DNA of 10,117 bases from HGM04593 sp964458275 (lineage in GTDB: Bacteria; Bacteroidota; Bacteroidia; Bacteroidales; Bacteroidaceae), in contig CAYWIE010000063.1 in assembly GCA_964458275.1 (NCBI GenBank), forward strand, positions 1 through 10,117, in the 5' to 3' direction. Positions within the stretch are counted from its first letter, which is position 1. Every line of letters starts with the position of its first letter. Both the position numbers and the translations under genes were made by a program. Below, piece by piece: positions 1 to 6,533 of the stretch. Below the pieces are notes generated by a model. The model did not search any database, had not been told where the DNA came from, and saw only the letters and a program-made list of their open reading frames with translations.

Positions 1-124
1 CCTAATGCCATATTGTCGGAAGGATTGACATATTGATTTATAGAGGAAAGGTACTATTTTGTTTCACAATTCAGTAATAATGGTATTTGAAATTGGTATT
101 TATTTTAAATATAAGTAAAAAAGG

Positions 125-144
125 TATTTTTATCCGTAAAAATA
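125..144. repeat. AT-rich inverted repeat upstream of the lyase gene
   Basis: TATTTTTA (125-132) and TAAAAATA (137-144) are perfect inverted repeats around the loop TCCG. They lie about 27 bases before the -7 box of the lyase promoter, so they could be an operator-like site or the remains of a terminator for a gene further left. The word GGTATTT also occurs three times between about 80 and 130. No coding frame of useful length exists in 1-250; only the promoter and these repeats are visible there. Confidence 0.35.
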
Positions 145-170
145 GTACACAACTTATTATTGTTTAATAA

Positions 171-178
171 TACATTTG
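171..178 (+). promoter_or_regulatory. Bacteroidetes-type -7 box (TACATTTG) of the lyase gene
   Basis: TACATTTG matches the TAnnTTTG -7 consensus of the primary sigma factor of Bacteroidetes exactly. No good TTTG -33 box lies 19-21 bases upstream, so expression may need an activator or the upstream element may be degenerate. Transcription would start near 184-187, leaving an untranslated leader of about 65 bases that is very A-rich just before the ATG, as is usual for translation without a Shine-Dalgarno sequence in this phylum. Confidence 0.5.
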
Positions 179-250
179 CCACCGACCAAAGGCATATATC
201 ACAAATGCCCATAAATATTAAATTAAAACAACAAATACAAATATTAAATT

Positions 251-1699
251 ATGGCAGTAAAATTCTATCAGGCACAAAATCAGGTGCCACTTGAAATGCA
301 CAAGGTGCGTATGGTTCAGAAAATCTCACTTCTCCCCGTAGAAGAACGTTTGAAAAAGATTCAAGAGGCAGGCAACAACACATTCCTTCTCCAAAACCGC
401 GACATATATCTTGATATGCTCACAGACTCCGGCGTAAACGGAATGACCGACCTGCAAATGGCAGCAGCCATGCGTGCAGACGATTCTTATGCAGGCTCTG
501 AAACATTCGCAAGAGTAAAGGATGCCGTAAAAGAGGTATTTGGAACAGACAACGTGCTGCCTGCACATCAGGGACGTGCATGTGAGAACATTCTTGCATC
601 GGCATTGGTGAAACCCGGACAGGTAGCATTGATGAACTTCCACTTTACAACCACCAAAGCTCACATCACACGCATGGGCGGAACAGTTGAGGAGCTGGTG
701 GCAGAGAAAGGTCTGAAGCCTCAGTCTGACGATCCTTTCAAAGGAGATTTCGACCTCGAAAAACTCAGCGCGACAATTAACGAGAAAGGTGCAGAGAATG
801 TAGCGTTCGTTCGCGTAGAGGCCGGCACAAACCTCATCGGCGGTCAGCCCGTATCTCTCGAAAACATGCTTGCTGTAGCAGACATCTGCCACGACAACAA
901 GATAATAAGCGTACTTGACGCATCACTCCTTCAGGACAACGTCTACTTCATGAAGACACGCGAAGCACGCTGCAAATACATGGACATCAAGTCAATCTAC
1001 CATCTGCTTGCCGACCATTTCGACATCATTTACTTCTCTGCACGTAAACTTGGATTTGCCAAAGGCGGCATAATCACAAGCAAGGATGCAAAATATACAA
1101 AGATGATGATGGAATACATCCCCCTCTACGAAGGATTCCTCACATACGGAGGTATGGACGTACGCTCTATGGAAGCAATGGCACAAGGCCTTTATGAGAG
1201 CCTCGACATGGAATACATCAATCAGGGCCCCGAATTCATCAACTATCTTGCAAATGAGCTCAACGAGTACGGAGTGCCCGTCATTCTCCCTGCCGGAGGA
1301 TTGGGTTGCCACCTCAATGCAGGAGCATTTGTACCCGATATGCCCCACAATGAATACCCCGCAGCAGCTGTTGCAGCAGCTCTCTACATTGCCGGAGGTA
1401 TCCGAGGCATGGAACGCGGAACACTTTCAGAGCAACGTAACCCCGACGGTACAGAGCCATATTCCGAACTTGAGCTAATGCGTCTTGCCGTACCACGCCG
1501 TGTATATACACTATCACAACTCAAATATGTTGCCGACCGCGTGAAATGGCTTTGGGACAACCGCGAACTCATCGGCGGACTCGAATGGGTGGAAGAGCCT
1601 TCTGTATTGCGTTTCTTCTTCGGCCGACTCAAAGAGAAAGGCTATTGGCAGGAACAGTTGGCAGAAAAATTCCGCAAAGATTTCGGCGAAAGCCTATAA
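251..1699 (+). CDS. PLP-dependent beta-eliminating lyase, tryptophanase / tyrosine phenol-lyase family
   Basis: A cytoplasmic fold-type I PLP enzyme of 482 residues, slightly longer than the usual 456-475. The family cleaves L-tryptophan or L-tyrosine (also cysteine and serine) to pyruvate, ammonia and indole or phenol. Visible family features: Tyr80 in DSYAGSE, phosphate-binding QGR (107-109), FTTT (132-135), Asn194 in TNLIGGQPVS, Asp223 that should contact the PLP ring nitrogen, Schiff-base Lys266 in FSARK, and the carboxylate-binding arginine in VPRRVYT (414-420). Substrate-site residues resemble tyrosine phenol-lyase more than tryptophanase: GMERG with Arg389 (TPL Arg381; tryptophanase has VEIG) and LRFF with Phe455 (TPL Phe448; tryptophanase has His463). 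Odd points: the Arg two to three residues after the PLP Asp (TPL Arg217) is Leu226, and the usual KK at the active lysine is RK. Standard pipelines would probably name it tryptophanase (tnaA), but the substrate is uncertain. No tnaC-like Trp-containing leader peptide is seen. It is monocistronic, with its own promoter and terminator. Confidence 0.9.
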   Translation: MAVKFYQAQNQVPLEMHKVRMVQKISLLPVEERLKKIQEAGNNTFLLQNRDIYLDMLTDSGVNGMTDLQMAAAMRADDSYAGSETFARVKDAVKEVFGTDNVLPAHQGRACENILASALVKPGQVALMNFHFTTTKAHITRMGGTVEELVAEKGLKPQSDDPFKGDFDLEKLSATINEKGAENVAFVRVEAGTNLIGGQPVSLENMLAVADICHDNKIISVLDASLLQDNVYFMKTREARCKYMDIKSIYHLLADHFDIIYFSARKLGFAKGGIITSKDAKYTKMMMEYIPLYEGFLTYGGMDVRSMEAMAQGLYESLDMEYINQGPEFINYLANELNEYGVPVILPAGGLGCHLNAGAFVPDMPHNEYPAAAVAAALYIAGGIRGMERGTLSEQRNPDGTEPYSELELMRLAVPRRVYTLSQLKYVADRVKWLWDNRELIGGLEWVEEPSVLRFFFGRLKEKGYWQEQLAEKFRKDFGESL

Positions 1700-1737
1700 T
1701 GAGGAATTCATTTCAAAAAGACTATCAAACAATATTC

Positions 1738-1773
1738 ATTTCGGGGTTGCTTCACACGAAGCTACCCCGAAAT
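1738..1773 (+). terminator. Rho-independent terminator of the lyase gene
   Basis: ATTTCGGGGT pairs with ACCCCGAAAT. After one T-T mismatch the stem continues as GCTTC/GAAGC around the loop ACAC. A short T run follows (TTTG, then TTTGTATTTTT). The hairpin sits about 40 bases after the lyase stop codon, in the right place to end that transcript. Confidence 0.75.
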
Positions 1774-1796
1774 TTGCGATATTAATTTGTATTTTT

Positions 1797-1954
1797 GCGA
1801 TAAATCGCGAAGATACACTGCACTCGCTGCAAAAAATATTCAAGCAAGCTTGATATTTATGCTTTCAGCGAAGTTTAGCTGCGCTCATTGCGTGTGAAAA
1901 TGAATTTTCACCCATTCGCTTGCACAACTTTCGCTCGTTTGTTCGTATCTTTGC
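1797..1954. repeat. Palindrome-rich intergenic element with promoter-like inverted ends
   Basis: This spacer is packed with inverted repeats: GCGAT-AA-ATCGC (1797-1808), CAAGC-AA-GCTTG flanked by AATAT/ATATT (1835-1857), and GTGAAAAT-GA-ATTTTCAC (1894-1911). The left part carries GCGAAGATAC (1807-1816) and the right end GTATCTTTGC (1945-1954), which are inverted copies of each other with one mismatch. The right one contains a perfect TAnnTTTG box pointing at cstA. The layout suggests a small repetitive palindromic element that has supplied a promoter, but repetition in the genome cannot be tested from one copy. Confidence 0.4.
1946..1953 (+). promoter_or_regulatory. -7 box (TATCTTTG) upstream of cstA
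   Basis: TATCTTTG fits TAnnTTTG exactly and lies 24 bases before the cstA ATG. The nearest -33-like sequence is TTG at 1920-1922, with a 23-base spacer that is longer than the usual 19-21, so the upstream half is poor. Confidence 0.5.
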
Positions 1955-1977
1955 AATTTATAAAATAATCTACATCT

Positions 1978-3435
1978 ATGATAACATTTCTAATATGCCT
2001 ATCGGCACTTATAATTGCATACTTCACTTATGGAAAGTATCTCGACAAAGTATGCGAAATTGACGAAAAGAACCCCACTCCGGCAACCACGATGTACGAC
2101 GGAGTAGACTACATCCCCATGCCCAAATGGAAAACGTTCCTCATCCAATTGCTAAACATTGCGGGTCTCGGTCCCATATTCGGCGCCCTATTGGGAGCTG
2201 CCTACGGTCCCGTAGCATTCTTGTGGATAACACTCGGCGGTATATTCATGGGCGCCATGCACGACTATATAGCCGGCGTAATCTCACTCAAGAGCAACGG
2301 ATTGAGCCTGCCCGAAATTATAGGAAAATATCTCGGCAACAACACCAAGATATTCATGCGCGTCTTCACGGTGCTGCTCATGGTACTTGTCGGCGCGGTG
2401 TTCACTTCCCAGCCTGCTGCACTCATAACCGGCAACATATCTATGCCTGCATTGGAAGGAATAGCGACAGGCACCACCACATGGGAGACGATTATTGTAT
2501 TTTCCATCATCACCATCTATTACATTCTTGCCACCATCCTGCCCATTGACAAGATTATAGGAAAACTGTATCCTATATTCGGATTGGCACTGCTCATCAT
2601 GGCATTAGGCATATTGGGAGTACTTCTGTTCAACAGTGACACATACGTAATCCCCGAACTTACCACACTTGAAAACCAGATAAGGAACCCTGAAAAATTC
2701 CCTATTATCCCCATGCTCTTCACCACAATAGCCTGCGGAGCAATCTCCGGTTTCCATGCGACACAATCACCCCTGATGGCACGTTGCATGACATCGGAAA
2801 AAGAGAGCAGACCTATCTTCTACGGCGCGATGATAGCCGAGAGCATTGTAGCCCTCATCTGGGCAGCTATCGCAATGGCATTCTGGGGAGGCGTAGAGGG
2901 ACTCAACAATGCCATAGCCGAGAACAACGGCAATGCAGCCACACTTGTCAACATTATCTCTGAAACGACCTTAGGAAGCGTAATAGCCGGACTTGTAATA
3001 TTCGGTGTGATAGCATGCGCAATAACATCGGGCGACACCGCCTTCCGCTCGGCACGTCTCATCATTGCAGACATGTTCAATGTTTCCCAGAAACCGCTCA
3101 TGAAGCGTATAATCGTATCAATACCCCTCTTTGCGATGGCACTGTTCATCATCTTCGCACTGCCGTTCCAAACAATATGGAGCTACTTTGCTTGGACCAA
3201 CCAGACACTTGCCGCAATCACCCTATGGTGCATAACATGTTACCTTGCCAAGAAGGAGAAACCTGCAATCATATCTTTGTTGCCGGCATTGATAATGACA
3301 TATGTCTGCTCATCCTACATATTCATTTCGCCTATGATGTTCGGCATGGAAAACCGCACCCTCGCATACATCTGCGGAGGAATAATGACTGTAACAATAA
3401 TGGCAATGGTCATGTTTAAAATGAAGAAGAAATAA
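1978..3435 (+). CDS. cstA: Carbon starvation protein CstA-family transporter (short form)
   Basis: An inner-membrane carrier of 485 residues with many hydrophobic segments from residue 1 to the KMKKK tail. CstA/BtsT proteins take up pyruvate, and peptide uptake is also attributed to CstA. Diagnostic stretches are IPMPKW (46-51), the glycine-rich AGLGPIFGALLGAAYGP (62-78), MHDYIAG (94-100), SGFHATQSPLMARC (257-270), FYGAMIAESIVALIWAA (281-297), SGDTAFRSARLIIAD (351-365) and YFAWTNQTLAAITLW (403-417). It is much shorter than E. coli CstA (about 700 residues) but complete, like the short Bacteroidetes forms. The ATG at 1978 begins directly with the first membrane segment, so no earlier start is needed. 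It is transcribed from its own putative promoter and followed by a strong terminator. The neighbouring lyase produces pyruvate, which makes a metabolic link attractive but unproven. Confidence 0.93.
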   Translation: MITFLICLSALIIAYFTYGKYLDKVCEIDEKNPTPATTMYDGVDYIPMPKWKTFLIQLLNIAGLGPIFGALLGAAYGPVAFLWITLGGIFMGAMHDYIAGVISLKSNGLSLPEIIGKYLGNNTKIFMRVFTVLLMVLVGAVFTSQPAALITGNISMPALEGIATGTTTWETIIVFSIITIYYILATILPIDKIIGKLYPIFGLALLIMALGILGVLLFNSDTYVIPELTTLENQIRNPEKFPIIPMLFTTIACGAISGFHATQSPLMARCMTSEKESRPIFYGAMIAESIVALIWAAIAMAFWGGVEGLNNAIAENNGNAATLVNIISETTLGSVIAGLVIFGVIACAITSGDTAFRSARLIIADMFNVSQKPLMKRIIVSIPLFAMALFIIFALPFQTIWSYFAWTNQTLAAITLWCITCYLAKKEKPAIISLLPALIMTYVCSSYIFISPMMFGMENRTLAYICGGIMTVTIMAMVMFKMKKK

Positions 3436-3450
3436 CAGATATATCATATA

Positions 3451-3504
3451 TCAAAAATAACGAGTGATAAAAGTCATGCGGCTTTTATCACTCGTTATTT
3501 TTGA
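3451..3504. terminator. Long bidirectional terminator between convergent genes
   Basis: Positions 3451-3473 and 3482-3504 are perfect reverse complements (23 bp), with an 8-base loop that can pair further through a G-U and a C-G pair. The core arm CGAGTGATAAAAG is followed on either strand by TTATTTTT, so it can stop transcription in both directions: cstA from the left and read-through of the minus-strand operon from the right. It lies 15 bases after the cstA stop. Confidence 0.85.
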
Positions 3505-3514
3505 CATGAAACAA

Positions 3515-3538
3515 TTAAGAAGCTGCTTGAATTTTATT
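3515..3538 (-). repeat. Recurrent GCTTCTTA motif, copy 1
   Basis: Read on the minus strand this is AATAAAATTCAAG followed by CAGCTTCTTAA. It closely matches the copy at 9980-10003 (AATAAAATTTAAA then CAGCTTCTAAG), and its core matches the last codons of two genes at 3755 and 5229. All four copies point the same way. The function is unknown; it may be a post-transcriptional or 3'-end signal common in the genome. Confidence 0.5.
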
Positions 3539-3548
3539 GGAAAGATTA

Positions 3549-3618
3549 TTTTCAAAACAACACTCCGTATTGCATAAAATGTGTATTATTTTATGCAGTA
3601 CGGAGTGTGAATTGAAAA
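3549..3618 (-). terminator. Very long imperfect hairpin, probable terminator of the minus-strand operon
   Basis: Positions 3560-3580 and 3588-3608 pair over 21 positions with a single mismatch that is G-U in plus-strand RNA (A-C on the minus strand). The loop has 7 bases. Outside a small internal loop, TTTTCAA (3549-3555) pairs with TTGAAAA (3612-3618). On the minus strand the stem is followed by TTGTTTTGAAAA, so it could terminate the nhaC transcript, whose stop is about 140 bases upstream. The rest of the 3436-3754 gap holds the bidirectional terminator and a copy of the GCTTCTTA motif. The only longer open frame, a 62-residue one on the minus strand, runs through this hairpin and is not convincing. 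Confidence 0.5.
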
Positions 3619-3754
3619 AAACAGTAATATTGCACATGAATAACAATTGTAAGATGAAAACAATCATTCTAAACGAATATAAGCCTGAAAACAAAAAGTG
3701 CATTTAAATTCGGTTTATGACCTTCGTATGCCAAATTCGACTATATTATCCAAA

Positions 3755-5215
3755 CTAAGAAGCTATCTCATCCGCACTCCTCTCGACACGTAAGATTCTA
3801 TAATTCAGCTTTGCAACAAGAATACTCATCAACGGGCTTATAATGTTGAAGAAGCAGAAAGGAGCAAAAACCATTGTAGGCACTCCCAACACCATACTCT
3901 GAACAACGCCACAGGTATTCCACGGTATAAGCACAGAAGTAACAGTTGCCGAATCCTCAGCCGAACGGCTCAGGAGACGACGGTCGAGTCCCAACTTGTC
4001 GAAACTCTCTTTATTGAGGTCGCACGCAAGTATTATCGACATAAATTGGTCGCCCGTACAACAGTTGAAGAATAATCCCGAAAATACGGTTGCAGAAACT
4101 GCTTTTGCAACTGTATTGACGCCTTTCAACAAGGTTGCAGTGATTGCTCCCATCATTCCACTGCCCACCATCACGCCTCCGAAACACATTGCTGTGAGTA
4201 CAAGCCAGATGACATTGAGTGCACCACCCATTCCCCTTGTAGCCACAAGGCTGTTAAGGACATCGTGTCCGGTCTCTATTGCGGTTGAATTACAGCAGCT
4301 TGTCAGCACACCGAGCACTGCCGACTTAAAGTCCAGCACATCGCTGCCACCAATCTGAGCCACAATCGAGGGCTGGAAGACAAGCATTGCTATACATGCA
4401 GCAAACATCGACAAGAAGAGCGTAAGCAATGCTGGTACCTTCTTAGCTATAAGGACAAAGGTGAACAACGGCACGACAAGCAGCCACGGCGAAATATTGA
4501 ATACTCCATGCAATGCATCAACAAGTTCGCTCGAAATAGCATTGCTGCTGTCATATATACATATTCCTGCAATTGTATAAATAAGCAAAGTTATTATATA
4601 TGTGGGAACTGTTGTGTACATCATATAGCGTATGTGGGCAAATAGCGGCACTTTTGCCGTAGAAGCGGCAAGCACTGTCGTGTCGGAGAGGGCGGACATC
4701 TTGTCGCCGAAATATGCACCCGATATAACCGCTCCCGCTGTCCACCATTCGGGAAAGCCGTTTGAGTAGCCTATGCCCATAAGAGCTACGCCCAATGTTG
4801 CGCATGTTGTCCACGAACTGCCGGTTACAACACTCACTACCGAACATATCACGCATGCCGAAACGAGAAATACCGCAGGATGCAGAATCTGAAGCCCGTA
4901 ACATATAAGCGTGGGTACAACACCGCTCACCATCCATGAGCCTGCAATAGCACCGATGAAAAGGAATATGAGTATGGAGCCGCTCGACGAAAAAATATTA
5001 TTGGCAATAGCGTTCTCCAGTGTTTCCCACTTCACGCCATATATGCCGATTGACAATGTTGCTGCGACAGCCGTCGACAGTATGAGGGCAAACTGACTGC
5101 CACCATCAAGAGCGTCTGCACCCTTCAAGACAATAACTACTGCGAGCAATATTGCCAATGTTACTATAGGCAACAATGACACCCAAAAAGAGGGTTTTTT
5201 CTCAATTTTGTTCAT
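3755..5215 (-). CDS. nhaC: Na+/H+ antiporter NhaC family protein
   Basis: An integral membrane protein of 486 residues with about a dozen hydrophobic segments, matching NhaC antiporters (COG1757), which exchange sodium for protons; some relatives exchange organic acids such as malate and lactate. Motifs: GSSWTTCATLGVALMGIG (132-149), SGAYFGDKMSALSDTT (165-180), CTGDQFM (386-392), and SRSAEDSATVTSVLIPWN (416-433) followed by TCG. The length is usual for the family and both ends look intact. It starts 13 bases after the stop of the SpoIID-domain gene with no promoter between, so it is probably the last gene of that operon. Whether it serves the glycan-type enzymes upstream or is simply co-transcribed is unknown. 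Its last codons (GCT TCT TAG) are a copy of the motif repeated elsewhere in the window. Ion specificity cannot be told from sequence. Confidence 0.92.
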   Translation of the reverse strand: MNKIEKKPSFWVSLLPIVTLAILLAVVIVLKGADALDGGSQFALILSTAVAATLSIGIYGVKWETLENAIANNIFSSSGSILIFLFIGAIAGSWMVSGVVPTLICYGLQILHPAVFLVSACVICSVVSVVTGSSWTTCATLGVALMGIGYSNGFPEWWTAGAVISGAYFGDKMSALSDTTVLAASTAKVPLFAHIRYMMYTTVPTYIITLLIYTIAGICIYDSSNAISSELVDALHGVFNISPWLLVVPLFTFVLIAKKVPALLTLFLSMFAACIAMLVFQPSIVAQIGGSDVLDFKSAVLGVLTSCCNSTAIETGHDVLNSLVATRGMGGALNVIWLVLTAMCFGGVMVGSGMMGAITATLLKGVNTVAKAVSATVFSGLFFNCCTGDQFMSIILACDLNKESFDKLGLDRRLLSRSAEDSATVTSVLIPWNTCGVVQSMVLGVPTMVFAPFCFFNIISPLMSILVAKLNYRILRVERSADEIAS

Positions 5216-5228
5216 TTGTAAAAAGTTT

Positions 5229-6533
5229 CTAAGAAGCTGTTTCTAAATTAATCAATTCTGTTCCAGGGTAATAGTGCGCAAGTATCTCTTCGTATCCATA
5301 ACCCTTTTCTGCCATCACAGCAGCACCTATCTGACACAGACCTACGCCGTGTCCCCATCCTGCACCTTTCAGCACAAACTTGACAGCACCGCCGGCTGTT
5401 GCCACCTTGTCGGCTACGAACGCCGAACTGTAAAGATGGGAAGGCGAGAGCCAACGTCTTATCTCAAGTTCCTTGCCGACGGTCAGACTCCTTTTGGTAC
5501 CGACAATCCTTAGTTTGACAATACGTCCTGATGCTCCACGCTCAACAGGCAAAAGTTCTTCGATTGTACCGAAGTCTATTCCGCTCTTTTCGCGCACAAG
5601 CGATGAGAGAGTATCTTGGTCATAGACAACATTCCAACGATAGAAATCGGCAGTCTCGCGGTCGTAGCTGTTGAGCACCTGCAATATCACATTTTCGTCA
5701 GGCGACGAGCAGAAAGATTCGGGAACACTCTCAATCCACTCCCTCGCACCCTCTTCGGTATCAATCTGTGGCAACAAGCCATCGCACTCTGCATCGCGCA
5801 ACGCTGTGAGATATTCTATATCATTATTTTCCCAACAAGCTGAGAATTTTTCGGTTACGCCACCGCAACATTTGCTGAAACGGGCATCGCAAACCTCGTT
5901 GCCATGCGCAAGCACAATATTCTCCGTCTCTCTGACAGCACGCACTACATTGGAATTTGCGACCTTTGTTATTCCTTGATAGCGCTGGCAATGATCGTCG
6001 GCACAGAAATCGAACAGCGTATGATCTTCTCGCGCATACCAGCGTATAATCTCATCCTCATCGGAATACTCGCAAAGGGATGCTGCATTTATCTCCTTTT
6101 CCGCTCGTTTGAGCTGTGCATAGAGCCAACTGCGCGAAATGACGGCATGCGCCTTAAGCAATTGCATGGATGAGGTTGCCGACATTTCCGAAGAGATTAC
6201 ACTGATGAGATAATCCTCTACTGCCACTCTGTTGACCACCCTCACCTTGCCATCTTCGACAAAAAGCAGAAGCATACCCTTGAACGACTGGTTTTCTTTG
6301 CGTTGCCAATGAAAATCTATGCCTATTACCACGTTCTCTACGGTAAAGAAGGAATCATCGTTGCAAGGCTCGAACAGCAATCTGTCGCAGAGGGTATTGT
6401 TACAGAATATCTTTCCGTCGACAACCGATGCTGTATGCTTTCCATTGCAATTGCCGCTTGCGCAGCAATATTCGCCGACAAAAGAAAAAGAGACCTTATC
6501 GGACAACAATATGCCTACATCTATCTTCCTCAT
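5229..6533 (-). CDS. SpoIID/LytB-domain protein without signal peptide
   Basis: A protein of 434 residues with the whole SpoIID/LytB domain. Bacillus SpoIID is a peptidoglycan lytic transglycosylase acting on denuded glycan strands, and LytB enhances an amidase. Visible: VEDYLISVISSEM (105-117) with Glu116 at the position of the catalytic Glu (B. subtilis Glu88), LKAHAVISRSW (126-136), RYQG (184-187), ARFSKCCGGVTE (217-228), and the C-terminal GAGWGHGVGLCQIGAA (390-405) plus HYYPGTEL (420-427). A long insertion of about 130 residues (235-365) separates the two halves. The N-terminus (MRKIDVGILL) is neither a signal peptide nor a lipobox, and the first 60 residues contain six cysteines, which points to the cytoplasm. 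Its ATG overlaps the TGA of the upstream glycosyltransferase fusion (ATGA, 6530-6533), indicating translational coupling, and NhaC follows after 13 bases. The substrate is unknown; a glycan or muropeptide is the natural guess. Confidence 0.85.
   Translation of the reverse strand: MRKIDVGILLSDKVSFSFVGEYCCASGNCNGKHTASVVDGKIFCNNTLCDRLLFEPCNDDSFFTVENVVIGIDFHWQRKENQSFKGMLLLFVEDGKVRVVNRVAVEDYLISVISSEMSATSSMQLLKAHAVISRSWLYAQLKRAEKEINAASLCEYSDEDEIIRWYAREDHTLFDFCADDHCQRYQGITKVANSNVVRAVRETENIVLAHGNEVCDARFSKCCGGVTEKFSACWENNDIEYLTALRDAECDGLLPQIDTEEGAREWIESVPESFCSSPDENVILQVLNSYDRETADFYRWNVVYDQDTLSSLVREKSGIDFGTIEELLPVERGASGRIVKLRIVGTKRSLTVGKELEIRRWLSPSHLYSSAFVADKVATAGGAVKFVLKGAGWGHGVGLCQIGAAVMAEKGYGYEEILAHYYPGTELINLETAS

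Noticed and set aside
1..11. Possible divergent gene starting at ATG on the minus strand at 11
   Set aside because: Only three codons are inside the window, so nothing can be concluded.
206..295. Possible leader peptide overlapping the lyase start (ATG at 206, about 29 codons)
   Set aside because: It contains no tryptophan and does not resemble TnaC; the frame runs into the lyase gene by chance.
326..892. 188-residue minus-strand open frame inside the lyase gene
   Set aside because: Antisense shadow: cysteine-rich, without recognisable motifs, and fully covered by a well-conserved enzyme on the other strand.
3515..3703. 62-residue minus-strand open frame downstream of nhaC, with a hydrophobic N-terminus
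   Set aside because: Most of its second half is the long hairpin at 3560-3608, and it ends in the repeated GCTTCTTA motif. No promoter or homology is recognised.
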